Source of the DNA: an uncultured bacterium
GTDB lineage: Bacteria > Verrucomicrobiota > Lentisphaeria > Victivallales > UBA1829
DNA: 64,000 bases
NCBI GenBank assembly: GCA_900548385.1
Contig: URKJ01000004.1
Location: 106,214-170,213, forward strand
Direction of reading: 5' to 3'
Shown here: positions 1 through 10,000 of the stretch, one piece after another
How the letters are laid out: each line of letters begins with the position of its first letter
Position numbering within the stretch: the stretch's first letter is position 1
Translations under genes and position numbers: made by a program
The notes under the pieces: model-generated
Databases searched by the model: none
What the model saw: only the letters and a program-made list of their open reading frames with translations
Told to the model about the DNA's origin: nothing

Positions 1-3000
1 TGACATTTTCCCGTGTTTACGCCGGACCAGACGCGATCGTCCGCATGATTTTTCTTCAGTTCCGCCTGACGCTCCCGGAACTGCCGGATCCGGGGCTGTT
101 CCTGTTTCCGGAGCCGTTCGAATTCCGCCCGTACATCTTCCTGCGAAACTTCCGCTGCTCCGGCTGGACGTTTCCGTTCCAGTGTCAGAATGACGCGCTG
201 CTGGGAGGGCAGGACAATCCGGAAGCCGCGTTTCAGATCCTGTGCGGTCCATTGTGCGGAGCCGTCGTTGAGCAGAATCCGTTTGCCGACAATATCGTAC
301 AGATAGAACGAACCGGAGTCGTTCAGATTCAGTCTGACTTCTGCGAGACGGCTTGCCAGATCGCCCATGGTCACGAGGAACAGGAGCTTGAAGTCCCCGC
401 GGTCGATGAGCTGCAAGTCCGCCATGCGGATCGGCTCGCGGGTATCCGCGGGCGTGATGGTTCCGTAACGGGTTACGCCGCCGCGGACCAGAATGGGAAG
501 CATCTGTTCCGGTTTGTCCGCGTCGATCCGGGTAATGCCGTTTACCGGGGGCAGCGGTTCGGAATGCTCGTTCCAGCGGAATGCGTTCCGCTCCGCGATT
601 ACGATTCCGCCGCGTTTGCGGAATGCTTCAACATGCCGCAGGGTCTCCGGAACGGTATAGTCCGCCGCAGGAAAGATCAGTGCCTGCACTTCGGGGCTGA
701 GTCCGGCGGCGAGGTCTTCCTCAAATACGATCCGGACCGGGAACTGCGCATGCAGAAGCGCACCGTACCAGGCCGTCATCCGGGAATTGAATTTCCAGGT
801 GTAGAACGGTTTCATCCGCAGGGTCGGATAGGAATAGAACACGGCGACTGTCGCCGGTTTGGTGCGGGGAAACGGCATGACGCGTTCCATGTAGGGATCG
901 AACTCTTTCCGGAACTCCTTGAATGCGTCCAGTTCCGAAACGGGCCAGTTGTATGGATTCAGCAGAGAGGAGGATTTATAGGACGGATTGATGACATTTG
1001 CTTTCGCCTGTTCCGGTGTTCTGGCTTCCCAGGCGCGTTTGTCCCAGACATAAGTGTAGTTGGAGGAGACACCGTGAAGGAGTTCCATCCAGAGCGAGGT
1101 AATCATGTCCGCCCGGCGGCTCGGCACGCGGATGCCGTTTTCGATCCGGGTGCAGTAATGTTCGTTGTTGATGACGGGCTTTTTCCCCTGTGCGACCGCC
1201 TGATAGAAATCGCAGTTGAACCAGTGCGAGCTTCCGCCGCTCATCACCACGTTTTCCATTTCATTGCGGGCGGTGAGATCGGAATTGAATCCGTAGCGCC
1301 AGCCGCCTTCGAGCGCAAGCACGTCCAGAGCTTCCGCAATCCGGCGGTAATCCATGCCGGTATGCTGCGGCGGAAGTCCAGCAGCCTGTTCCGTGAAATA
1401 AACATTCGGACGGCGGTCGATGGTGCGGATCATCGCTGCATACCGTTTCAGAATTTCCGCGTAACGGTCGGCGGAGAACCTGCACCAGTCAGGCCAGAGT
1501 TTCCGGTACTGCTGGAAATTGGTGATGGAGGCGACCTCCCCGAAATCGTCGAAAATAGTTCCCCAGACTTTGTTTGCCGCCTGAATGGTTCCGTATTTCC
1601 GTTTCATCCGGCGGGCGAACTCCGCCGCGTTGTACCGGCACTGACAGCCGTATGCGGATTCGTTGAACAGTTCGTATGTATAGATGTTCGCACGGTTTTT
1701 CAGCGCGGTTTTCACGCCGCCTGCCATATAGTCGCGGTAATAACGGTCGCCGTCCGGGTGCTCCGGACAGAAAGGGATGAATGCGTGCCAGGAGCCGAGG
1801 CGCTGATCCAGTTCTTTCCGCTTTGCCGGATTGTCGGCACCGAGTGCTTCATGAAAACCGAATGCGAAATCCAACACCATCGGAGTGTCGCCGAACCGGT
1901 TGAAATACTCCCGGATCTGATTTTCCTGCTCCCGGTATTTTACGGAAACGGGCAGACCGTACAGCGCCGATCCGCCGTTGGTGTGCGCCGCGGAGATCTG
2001 GGCGGAATTGAATCCCATAACTTTCCAGACCTCTTTCGACGGTTCTTTCCGATAGGCAATGTGGTCGATGTTCAGCGGGTTGCTGCCCTTGCCCCAGTCT
2101 ATGACGGTACGGTTGTAGATCCACGGTCCGAGGAAATAGTACGGTTTTCCGTTCAGATACCAGGTGCCGTTGCGGATTTCCGGACGGGGCTGTCCGTCTT
2201 CGGTAACGGACAGCGGCTTCCGGTAGGAGTCCCGGTACTCTTCCGCTTCCTTCGACGGGGCGAACCGGGCGTGTCCGGCTGTTTCCGTGTAGATTCCGAG
2301 CCCGGAGATGTTCAGGCTGCCCGGTGCGGGCGGTTCCGGAAACTGGACGGTAACGTTTGAAACGGTCTTTTCCCCGTCGAATGCGGTCATGGGAACTTTA
2401 TATTCAAACCATCCGTCTTTCAACGGGACGATATCGGACACTGCCACCGTTTTTCTGCCGAGGCGGATTTGAACGGGAGTGTTCCGCGTCATGCGGAATT
2501 TCAGCGTCGCACGTTCCGGCGCGATTCCGGAAATGTCGTATGCGCGGTCCAGAAAATTGTTGAAAATGGAGAACCCGCCGTATTTCTTCGCATTCCTGCC
2601 GACTGTGAGGGACAGATACTGTGTTGTGCCTAATTTGTCGCGCCAGCTGCAGCCGCCCCAGATCCGGGTCTTCCAGCTTGGAGGAAGCGGATAGAACGAG
2701 ACATACGCACCGTCCGGAACACTGTTTCCGACGTTGGACGTCAGCGCTTTCGGAGCCGGTTCGGAGCGCGGAACATCGGCGGGATCGACGGTCAGCACAA
2801 TATCATCGAAAAACGCTTCTCCGCGGTTGCCGAACCCGTTTGCACACATCAGGGAGGCGATGATCAGAGTCGTTGATTCCGGCAGCGGCTGCTTGAGTTT
2901 CAGCAGTCCCCAGTCCGTTTGTCCGGTTGCATCGACTCCGGCGGAGACGGTGACGACTTTATCATCGGCATCCTTGATGAAGAGCGAGATACCGACCGTT

Positions 3001-3350
3001 CCCGGAGCGGAGGCGGAAATCTGTTTCACTCTGGCGGAGAAATAGAGCACTTTTCCGGCATACCGTTTCACTTCTTTTCCGCCGATGATGAAGCCGAGCG
3101 ACGAGTTGCTGCGTCCGGAGTCGGAATCTTTCAGGTGAAGCGAGGCTGTTCCGGAGAACTTCTCTTTTGTGGAACGGGCAAACCGCTCGAACGCTTTCTG
3201 TTTTCCTTTCGGGAGACCCCACCGCCATTGGCGAGAACTCGGAAGATCATCGGAGTCGTTCCAAGTTTCAAAACCGGGATTTTCATAGAGATTTCCTGCG
3301 GAGACTCCGATGGAGAGTCCCAGCAGAATCGTTTGGAGCAGCTGTTTCAT
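1..3350 (-). CDS. Secreted GH42-like glycoside hydrolase (3' end beyond window)
   Basis: The frame is open from ATG at 3350 to the window edge (about 1,116 codons), so the C-terminus is missing. A signal peptide (MKQLLQTILLGLSIGVSAG) is followed by a beta-rich, CBM-like region (about 20-130) ending in a typical 'FFDDIVLTV' strand, a second beta domain, and a TIM-barrel starting near 'GTWYLNGKPYYFLGPW'. Seen: an acid/base-like NES motif in 'YTYELFNESAYG', then 'RRMKRKYGTIQAANKVWG', which is typical of GH42 (KYGTI..LN..WGT), a second Glu in 'VINNEHYC', and later a region like the GH42 trimerisation domain. Inferred role: exo-acting galactosidase-type enzyme outside the cytoplasm. It lies 31 bp downstream of a pseudopilin and reads with it. 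The family call is by motif only; another clan-A family is possible. Confidence 0.65.
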   Translation of the reverse strand, partial: MKQLLQTILLGLSIGVSAGNLYENPGFETWNDSDDLPSSRQWRWGLPKGKQKAFERFARSTKEKFSGTASLHLKDSDSGRSNSSLGFIIGGKEVKRYAGKVLYFSARVKQISASAPGTVGISLFIKDADDKVVTVSAGVDATGQTDWGLLKLKQPLPESTTLIIASLMCANGFGNRGEAFFDDIVLTVDPADVPRSEPAPKALTSNVGNSVPDGAYVSFYPLPPSWKTRIWGGCSWRDKLGTTQYLSLTVGRNAKKYGGFSIFNNFLDRAYDISGIAPERATLKFRMTRNTPVQIRLGRKTVAVSDIVPLKDGWFEYKVPMTAFDGEKTVSNVTVQFPEPPAPGSLNISGLGIYTETAGHARFAPSKEAEEYRDSYRKPLSVTEDGQPRPEIRNGTWYLNGKPYYFLGPWIYNRTVIDWGKGSNPLNIDHIAYRKEPSKEVWKVMGFNSAQISAAHTNGGSALYGLPVSVKYREQENQIREYFNRFGDTPMVLDFAFGFHEALGADNPAKRKELDQRLGSWHAFIPFCPEHPDGDRYYRDYMAGGVKTALKNRANIYTYELFNESAYGCQCRYNAAEFARRMKRKYGTIQAANKVWGTIFDDFGEVASITNFQQYRKLWPDWCRFSADRYAEILKRYAAMIRTIDRRPNVYFTEQAAGLPPQHTGMDYRRIAEALDVLALEGGWRYGFNSDLTARNEMENVVMSGGSSHWFNCDFYQAVAQGKKPVINNEHYCTRIENGIRVPSRRADMITSLWMELLHGVSSNYTYVWDKRAWEARTPEQAKANVINPSYKSSSLLNPYNWPVSELDAFKEFRKEFDPYMERVMPFPRTKPATVAVFYSYPTLRMKPFYTWKFNSRMTAWYGALLHAQFPVRIVFEEDLAAGLSPEVQALIFPAADYTVPETLRHVEAFRKRGGIVIAERNAFRWNEHSEPLPPVNGITRIDADKPEQMLPILVRGGVTRYGTITPADTREPIRMADLQLIDRGDFKLLFLVTMGDLASRLAEVRLNLNDSGSFYLYDIVGKRILLNDGSAQWTAQDLKRGFRIVLPSQQRVILTLERKRPAGAAEVSQEDVRAEFERLRKQEQPRIRQFRERQAELKKNHADDRVWSGVNTGKC

Positions 3351-3381
3351 TCGTACCTCAATTCTTTCCTGTTTGTATCGG

Positions 3382-4083
3382 TTAAAAACTGTTTTTCTTT
3401 TCTCTGACGAAGTAAGCGGCGGAGTCCGGTTTGTTCTGCGCCTGCTCTTCCTGCTGGAGGTGAGCGGGAAGCCGTTGAAAATGAATGTGTCCGTCTGCGA
3501 GCAGAAGAGTTCCGGTTCCTGTGTGGCGGTTGGCGACTTTACAGTCGTTGGCGGTGCTGTTGTTCAGATAGGCATGTGTTCCGCTATCTGTCAGATAGAC
3601 CTTTTGCGAAGGACTCCATACAAGCGAGGATTTGACCGGTTGCTGTTCCGCGGGGAGCTTGTACGCGCAGAAGCGGGTATTGGGGGTTGTGGTATAGAAA
3701 TCACCGGATATGTTATAGGTCTGAATCGCTTTCATTCCTGTGTGTACTCCGGTCGGAACGAGTTCCGGTGCGTTGGGACAGCGGTAGATTTTGGTTTGGG
3801 TCGTAACGATCGCCATGTGTGTATTGGATGCGCCCGGCAGGAGATTCAAAGTCGCTGCCGGCCATCCGAGGGCAGGGTAATAACCGTCTCCGTCGGAAAG
3901 ATAGACATGAATGAGGGTTCCGAGCTGCTTCAGGTTGTTTCCGCAGGTGAGCCGTTTTCCTTTTTCCCGCACAGAGTTCAGTGCAGGCAGAAGCATACCG
4001 GCAAGTATTGCAATAATTGCAATTACCACCAGAAGTTCTATGAGGGTGAATTTTTTTGATTCGCTTTTTTGTTTTTTCCGCAT
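3382..4083 (-). CDS. Type II secretion-like pseudopilin (cassette 1)
   Basis: 233 aa. The class III signal is KKFTLIELLVVIAIIAILAG, followed by LLPALNSVREKGK, giving the long N-terminal helix of type IV pilins and type II pseudopilins. Glu+5 is present; the residue before the predicted cleavage site is Lys rather than the canonical Gly. The C-terminal globular part ends with an H-x9-DG motif (RHTGTGTLLLADGH) like that of DUF1559-type pseudopilins. AGGAG precedes the ATG. A strong promoter (4130-4158) lies upstream, and a GH42-like enzyme follows 31 bp downstream in the same direction. Probable role: structural or substrate-adapting subunit of a periplasmic pseudopilus serving the neighbouring enzyme; that coupling is inferred. 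Confidence 0.85.
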   Translation of the reverse strand: MRKKQKSESKKFTLIELLVVIAIIAILAGMLLPALNSVREKGKRLTCGNNLKQLGTLIHVYLSDGDGYYPALGWPAATLNLLPGASNTHMAIVTTQTKIYRCPNAPELVPTGVHTGMKAIQTYNISGDFYTTTPNTRFCAYKLPAEQQPVKSSLVWSPSQKVYLTDSGTHAYLNNSTANDCKVANRHTGTGTLLLADGHIHFQRLPAHLQQEEQAQNKPDSAAYFVREKKNSF

Positions 4084-4129
4084 GTTTTTTCTCCTGTGTT
4101 TTTGTTATGGCAAAGTCCGCCATACTATA

Positions 4130-4158
4130 TTTATACAACAAAACCTCTGAAAAGTCAA
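4130..4158 (-). promoter_or_regulatory. Sigma70-type promoter of the pseudopilin gene
   Basis: On the minus strand: -35 TTGACT (4158-4153), 17-bp spacer, -10 TATAAA (4135-4130). The spacer contains TTTCAGAGGTTTTG, which recurs almost unchanged in the promoters at 11034, 45460 and 49916. Confidence 0.75.
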
Positions 4159-4172
4159 TCCCCTTTTCAGAG
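4145..4172 (-). terminator. Hairpin terminator of the regulator gene, overlapping the next -35 box
   Basis: Perfect 10-bp inverted repeat CTCTGAAAAG / CTTTTCAGAG with an 8-base loop, followed on the minus strand by GGTTTTGTT. It lies just after the regulator stop (4189) and contains the -35 box of the pseudopilin promoter, so it could also be an operator. In the second cassette (11040-11080) the promoter half is kept but the hairpin partner is lost. Confidence 0.55.
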
Positions 4173-4188
4173 ATGATTTTTATTATTT

Positions 4189-5265
4189 TTATGCAGTTGA
4201 TTCCCTCCGGATCAGCTTTGCGGGGAAAGTCCGGCTTTCCGGCTCTTTTCCGGAGCGGATCCGGTCCAGCATCTGCCGTGCGGCGTCGGCGCCGATCTGA
4301 AAAGAGTTTACGTCGATCGTCGTCAGAGACGGATAAAAGTAAGAACCGATTTCCATATTGTCGCATCCGGCGATCAGAATATCTTCCGGAACCCGGATAC
4401 CCCGGTCGCGGAGAGCGCGGCAGACTCCCGGAGCCAGCAGATCGGAAGAGAGAAAGATCGCATCCGGCATTCCGCATCCGCTTTCCTCCAGTTTCCGGAT
4501 GATGTCCGTTCCATAGCGGAGCTGCGGCAGAGTCCGGACCGTGAACGCTTCCGGCAATTCGATTCCCGCCTCTTCTGCAAGAGTATGGAACAGACGATAT
4601 TTTTCATAGTTTACACCGTTGCCGCGTTCTCCCTCCAGGCCGAAGAATCCGGCATAGGCGCAGCGCCGGACACCTTTCCGGCGGAAATCCGCCAGCAGGT
4701 CCCGCATGGCACCGGAGTAATCCACCAGAATTTCCGGCGCGGAACGGTAATAACCGTCCATTCCCTCGTAAATGGAGATGACCGGAACGGACTTTGCCGC
4801 GCGGAGGATCGGATTCATCTTTTCCGGCATGGGATGCTCCAGCAGCAGGATGCCGTCGAGCCGTTCGGGCAGATTGACTTTTTTTGTGCTGTCCCGGAGG
4901 ACCTGTATTTCCGTGTAGAGTCTGGAAGAGACATCCGCCGCATTGCGCAGAACGCTGCGAATTCCCGAGTAAAAAGTTCCCCAGAATGGAGCGTCTTCCA
5001 TATTATACGGGCGGGATGCGTAAATCATAATATGAGGAACCGCGAGTTTTGCGGTTACGCGGGTATATTTCCCGTGCGCCATTTCCAATGCGCCGGACTG
5101 ATTCAGATCCGCGAGGGCGAGAGCCACGGTGTTTTTGCTAACGGAAAACTGTTTTGCCAGCTGTTCAATGGAAGGCAGGGCTTCCCCGCAGGCATAACGC
5201 CCCTCCATGATCGCCGCGGCAATCCGTTGTCTGACCTGTTCTGTTTTTGAAATCCGTTCCGGCAT
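4189..5265 (-). CDS. GntR-type HTH / LacI-type sensor transcriptional regulator
   Basis: 358 aa. Residues about 1-70 form a GntR winged helix ('TEQVRQRIAAAIMEGRY', 'LPSIEQLAKQFSVSKNTV'). Residues about 75-355 look like a LacI/periplasmic-binding-protein sensor ('DGILLLEHPMP', 'DAIFLSSDLLAPGVCRALRDRG', 'ILIAGCDNMEIGSYFYPSLTTIDVN'). It is a cytoplasmic DNA-binding protein whose ligand is probably a sugar. GGGAG lies 5 nt before the ATG. A perfect palindrome (5284-5300) just upstream suggests autoregulation. It reads into the pseudopilin and GH42-like gene, its likely targets. A decayed copy sits at 11090-11287. Confidence 0.85.
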   Translation of the reverse strand: MPERISKTEQVRQRIAAAIMEGRYACGEALPSIEQLAKQFSVSKNTVALALADLNQSGALEMAHGKYTRVTAKLAVPHIMIYASRPYNMEDAPFWGTFYSGIRSVLRNAADVSSRLYTEIQVLRDSTKKVNLPERLDGILLLEHPMPEKMNPILRAAKSVPVISIYEGMDGYYRSAPEILVDYSGAMRDLLADFRRKGVRRCAYAGFFGLEGERGNGVNYEKYRLFHTLAEEAGIELPEAFTVRTLPQLRYGTDIIRKLEESGCGMPDAIFLSSDLLAPGVCRALRDRGIRVPEDILIAGCDNMEIGSYFYPSLTTIDVNSFQIGADAARQMLDRIRSGKEPESRTFPAKLIRRESTA

Positions 5266-5283
5266 TTTTGCTCCCTGTAATCA

Positions 5284-5300
5284 AACTCTCTGAGAGAGTT
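5284..5300. promoter_or_regulatory. Palindromic operator candidate
   Basis: AACTCTCT-G-AGAGAGTT: perfect 8-bp arms around one central base, 18 bp upstream of the regulator start codon and between the regulator and the divergent M20-fragment region. It is typical in size and placement for a GntR/LacI-family operator. It is absent from the otherwise repeated region near 11284 because the copy there starts inside it or after it. Confidence 0.55.
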
Positions 5301-5322
5301 GTTTAAATTATAGTCGGTTTTC

Positions 5323-5538
5323 CGGAAAAGTCAATAGAGGGAATCGTATTTTTCTGAAAATATTCCGGAAAAATATGCAAAAAGATACCGTTTTCAAATT
5401 GCATATCCGGGATTTCATGCTATATCATCCCTATAAATATGATTGATAACCTGATTATGACGGGAGAATTTCATGGATACGCTTGAGCTGCTGAAAGAAC
5501 TGGTTGCCATTCCCAGCGTGAATCCGCGCTGTATCCGG
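5323..5538 (+). repeat. Direct repeat A, left copy
   Basis: Matches 11284-11499 at a constant offset of 5,961 bp. From 5331 to 5538 I find one mismatch. It covers the intergenic promoter region and the first 22 codons of the M20 peptidase gene; similarity stops abruptly after ATC CGG. Confidence 0.9.
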
Positions 5539-5544
5539 AGTTGA
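5473..5544 (+). pseudogene. 5' fragment of the M20 peptidase gene
   Basis: ATG plus 22 codons identical to the start of the intact peptidase at 11434, then one unrelated codon and TGA. The ribosome-binding region and upstream sequence are also identical to the intact copy, so it may still be transcribed into a 23-residue peptide. It is the product of the duplication that inserted the second cassette. Confidence 0.85.
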
Positions 5545-5819
5545 TGATGTGACATATCCAGGTTGCGGTGAAGCAATCTCTGTCTTTGGGGCAATGAGTG
5601 AAGACCATACTCGCTCTGAGTTTTGCATCAGCGCCGGTCAAATTCATGCGAAGTTTCCCTTTGTATATTCCTTGTCATTGCCACAGAAGTTTCAATTTTC
5701 AACCGAACTTGAATGTATGATTGCGCATATTTTCCGTTTTGAGCACGGTACTGGCGTTCGCGATCGGCTGTAGCTGCGCAATCGAATTCAAACAGATAAA
5801 AAAAGACCTTTATGCGTTT
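5545..5819. other. Unassigned stretch between repeat A and the GH172 gene
   Basis: 275 bases with no gene I can support. Base use is more A/T-rich than the neighbours. Short open frames exist on both strands but lack a ribosome-binding site and recognisable motifs. It forms the left end of the inserted cassette. Confidence 0.4.
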
Positions 5820-6914
5820 TTAGATTATCTCCAGCATATCTTTGCTGGGAAGAGTCGGAAACGGGGCAACCGGTAGCGTCTGATACCAATACGCCACAGA
5901 AGAAATATCATCCTGCAATGGCAGATAACGGCCATCCTGATGCCATCCCAACGCCTGTATCGTCACTTTTAGTTCTTTGCGGAAACGTACAGGATCTACC
6001 ACATGCCAGCGATACATTCCAAAACGCTGTTGGGAAATATAAAGCCCGTCTGGGCGTATTACCTGCGGCAAACCGGCATAAAGCGTTGTATATGATTGAT
6101 ATTGCTTATGGGTTTTATCTTCAAAATTATAGGAGCCGCAGAAATAGTCTTCAGTTCCGGTGCCGCATATTGTAGGAAATTCCCGGTCGTCGTCAATGAA
6201 AAATTTGATTTCACCTTCGCCCCACCAGCCGTTGTTGTTGACTCCCCATGCCAAATAGGTGCCAACATAATGGCCGTGTCCTTGTACGCCATCAAGTATG
6301 GTGTATACATCTTTGTACGGCAGCGGATTGACCCGGCGGAATTGTGCGCAGAAATAGGCACAGTTTTCCGGTACTTCAGCCAACGTGTAATCAATTTGAT
6401 AATAGAGACGCATCGGTTCCGTGTCGATATTCGTCATAGTAATCCGGATTTTCCGGCGGAAAGGCATTTCCCAGTAGCAGTTGAATGCGTTTCCCGGATT
6501 GTAGCAGACCATTGCACTGTTCAGTTGCGAAAATTTTTGCGGATCGGGCCAGGCCATTGCAAAGAAGTCGCCCAGCGGCACTTCTACAGACGGAAATTCC
6601 TGATCTTCATAGTAAATACGTAAAATATAAAAACGGTTTTGCCGTCCAGCAGGTGTCATCCACATATGCTGAATTGCTCCGGCTCCGGAAATTTCAGCCA
6701 GTGTAAAACACGCTCCTGGAGCAATGTCAATGGAGGGATTCATTTTCCATCCCTGTCCCAGTTCACGGGCGCATTCTTGTCCGGTACCGGCAGTTGCCAT
6801 ACCGCCATTACCTGCTTCGCCGGTAAAATTTTCCGGTGAAATTGAACGGCTCTGTGCCATGGAAAGACGTGAAAGATTACCTTGATTCATGCCTAAGCCA
6901 TTGATATATTGCAT
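5820..6914 (-). CDS. GH172 (DUF2961) family protein
   Basis: 364 aa from ATG 6914, chosen because AGGAG lies 8 nt upstream and because family members usually begin near 'GLG..LSRL..SRSISS'; an upstream in-frame extension lacks a ribosome-binding site. Diagnostic features: 'SGAGAIQHMWMT', 'VEVPLGDFFA', 'GWWGEGEIKFFIDDD' and 'GTGTEDYFCGSYNF'. DUF2961 proteins form GH172, jelly-roll enzymes acting on fructofuranosyl or arabinofuranosyl linkages. Acidic residues in 'GEGEIKF' and 'GTGTEDYF' are the likely active-site region. No signal peptide is evident, so it may act in the cytoplasm on imported oligosaccharide. Third gene of an operon after a pseudopilin and a giant barrel enzyme. Confidence 0.85.
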   Translation of the reverse strand: MQYINGLGMNQGNLSRLSMAQSRSISPENFTGEAGNGGMATAGTGQECARELGQGWKMNPSIDIAPGACFTLAEISGAGAIQHMWMTPAGRQNRFYILRIYYEDQEFPSVEVPLGDFFAMAWPDPQKFSQLNSAMVCYNPGNAFNCYWEMPFRRKIRITMTNIDTEPMRLYYQIDYTLAEVPENCAYFCAQFRRVNPLPYKDVYTILDGVQGHGHYVGTYLAWGVNNNGWWGEGEIKFFIDDDREFPTICGTGTEDYFCGSYNFEDKTHKQYQSYTTLYAGLPQVIRPDGLYISQQRFGMYRWHVVDPVRFRKELKVTIQALGWHQDGRYLPLQDDISSVAYWYQTLPVAPFPTLPSKDMLEII

Positions 6915-7002
6915 TTCTGGATCTCCTGTGATTAGTTGTTCATACACCATCACTTGGTTTAGAGCCTCGGAAATTTTCAATTCCGAGGCTCCAGTGATAA
7001 TT

Positions 7003-10000
7003 TTACTTTTGATCGCGCTCAAGCAATACCGCCATTACACCACAAGGGTAACTTGCCGTATCGACCGTAAAAGTAAAACGTCCATTCTGTACGCTTCCGG
7101 GCAGTTTTCCTGCAATCGAACCATCGGTTTTAAGAGCGGTGACAGTATACTGAGCAGATGTATCAAACTCAATATCGGCAGTTCCGCGCCGCAGGAGAAT
7201 TGGTAATTTCCCGTGCGCACGGTACAACGTTCTTTCCTCATTGGCGAAACAGGCTTCCGTGTTGGATATTTCGGTCAAATGTAAACAGAGGAGACGCCTG
7301 CTCTCCCGGAGTGGACGATCATCCAGAGCCATGATGGCAATGGTCTGAAACCCGGAGGCATTGCGGATCCGCATAAAGCCGTCACCGATACTGCCTTTGC
7401 TTAAAATGGCACATTCCACCTTGTTTGCTTTTACCGTAAAGGTTTTGTTTTTTGCATCCAACGAGATTTCGCCAGTGGAACTTTTGGCTGTTCGGGAACG
7501 GATCGCCTTTATCCACAATGCCGATATTCTGGCATCTTTGAGCGCCTGAGGATCGGTCCCTTGTGATGCTGGGAGCCGCCGGACTCCTGCGGGAACCGGA
7601 TTGCTTCCGAAAACCGATCCGATCTGGACAATCAACCCCAACTCGGAAAATTCCGCCGGAAAATGCGACGGTAAATCTGTTGCAAAAATATTCTGCGGAA
7701 TATCATAGGCATATTTTTCCGCAGCGGCACGGATATTTCCCTGCTGAAAGAGCATCGAAATGATCCGGTCCGAAAGTTGCATCAGCGGATCGTTGCACTC
7801 ATTAAACGTCGTGGGGGGACGGATATTCGTGATTGAGCCACGACCGTGTGACCAGGCGAACCGATAGAGACCATCCCAATTCTGCAATGCAGCGTACGCG
7901 CCCATCAGCGGACCTCCTTCCGCCCGGAACATATTGGGACTGACGTAGTTGAATTCTGTTACAACAAAGGGTTTTCCGAATATACGGGTCGGCATAAGTT
8001 CCCGGGGCAGTCGCGCCATTCCATGAATTGCGGAAAGCTGATTCTGTGAACTGGGCAGTTTCCATGAAGCGAACGGAAAAAATGGATGATCGTGATAACT
8101 GTGATTGTCTACAAGATCGAATTTGTGACGCAGTTCAGTCAAACGCACGAACTCCGCGTGATTCAGACTTGTAAGCATGGCATTGACCCGGAGTTCATTT
8201 CTCAAGTATGCAAGCTGTTCATCAAGAACCCGACTCTGCAATTCATTGAAAAATTGGGATTGGCGATGGCTGCTTGCTGTGAAGCCCTTGTTTTTGAGCC
8301 ACCGCTGATATTTTTCATCATAGACAGGTTTCATATCGGCGTGGGTATAACAAAACTCAAGGCATTCTTCGTTGACAAGATTATAGAGCCAGATGGCCGG
8401 ATCGTTTCTCCACTCTTTTCCGGTATAGGGATTGCGGTGTTCAAGCAATTTTTTTACAAATGCTTTCCAGTTTTCCATTGCCGCGCGACTTACCGGCAGA
8501 AGCGGTTTCATTGCGGAAATGCCATATTTTTTACATTCGGGTATGTTATCTCCGGGTTTAAAGATGCGGCTGCAGTAAAGATCTATTGTCGTATAGAGAC
8601 CTGCTTTCGCCATTGTTGCGATCAGATAATCGAGTTGGTCAAGTTTCCTGGCATCGAAAGTTAAAGAGTCATTGGCATTGGGATCAAGCAGTTCTGTATC
8701 GTAGTGATGGATTCGAATGGAGTTAAAACCGACTTGCCGCAGAGTTTGAGCCAGCGTATCGGCCTCCTTTGTGGTCAGGTAGTTTGCAGAAAAGCAGAGA
8801 TTTGTACCATAAATGCGGATCCGTTTCTCTGGCGCTCCGGAAAAGCCGAGTGTGCCATCCGGGCGGCTGATGATACGTCCGTATTTTCCGGCCGGGGCAT
8901 CCACAAAATGGGAGAAATCCAGAGGAGAACCGGCGACGATCCCCTTGCGAAATTCCAGCGGTCTCCACCCGTTTCCGGCTTTGATGTAAAAATCTTTGCG
9001 TGCCTGAGTGAAACGGAACGGCTGATCTGCCAGTGAGATCCCCGCAATCATCCACATGACATTGTTGTGCCGGGGATGGCGATTAAGCTCCAATTTGATT
9101 TTACGGGGATCGTTGCGTTTCAAATTAAAAGGAGCGGCATACAGCCCGACTTGGGCGCAGGGATTGACCCCTTTCCATGCAACAGCGGCATTTTTGCGGG
9201 CAGTGGGATTATGCCAGTTACCACTGTCGTCTTGAAGCGATACCGGGAATTTCTGAGTGGAGCCGTCGGCGAAAGTTACTGTAATATCCCCCAGCGGCAA
9301 TTTGCTTGCTGGAGTCCAACAGGTTGCATGAAGCATGACAAGGGAACGGCCGGATGTTCCTTCAGGCAGATTCAGCGTAACGGAATAAAGCTTTACGGTA
9401 CGGCCCATGACAACAGCACTTTTGCCGTTGTTTGTTTTCGGGTCGATTATGGCAAAACGGGCATTTTCTGCTTGAACTTCGGTTTTATCGAAAGAACTCA
9501 AATCGTTTTGGGGACCCTGATCGTTCCAGCCGCCTTTGCCATTATCGCCGACATCATCGGCAAAACCCATATTGGCGATACCGCGGATGTTCAGAGGAGT
9601 GCATTTTATAGTCTGCAGTGAAAGTTCCAAATCGATAACGGCGCGACTGAGCATTCCGGAGCCGGGTGTCCCGCTGAAGCGCAGTTCCACGGAATCTCCG
9701 TTCTGAAAACGGCGGTTGTCCTGACAGGAAAGATCAAATTGTCCTTTTACAGTAAGCCGGGTTCCTCCAGTAAGGTTCAGGATGACTTCCCGGGCATTGT
9801 TTTTTACTCCGGGAATACTTTTTCCGTTATATGCTTCCGGAATCGGAAAGGGTTTTTGATCAACACAGACTTCAAAAGGTCCGTTATTGACTGGCAGGGA
9901 AAGGGCGACTCCGAAGAAGGGAAGTTCTTGAATTTTTTCGAGCATAATTTCAGCACGGAACCGGTAGTTGCCGTCTCCGATTTTCCGGAGTGTAGCTGTA

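Noticed and set aside
45..2360. Long 771-codon open frame on the plus strand
   Set aside because: It is antisense to the partial GH42-like gene, whose protein has a signal peptide and catalytic motifs; the plus-strand protein is Arg/Pro/Phe-rich with no family features.
5549..5773. 74-codon open frame in the unassigned stretch
   Set aside because: GTG start without a ribosome-binding site and no motif; a reverse-strand remnant reading was equally unconvincing.
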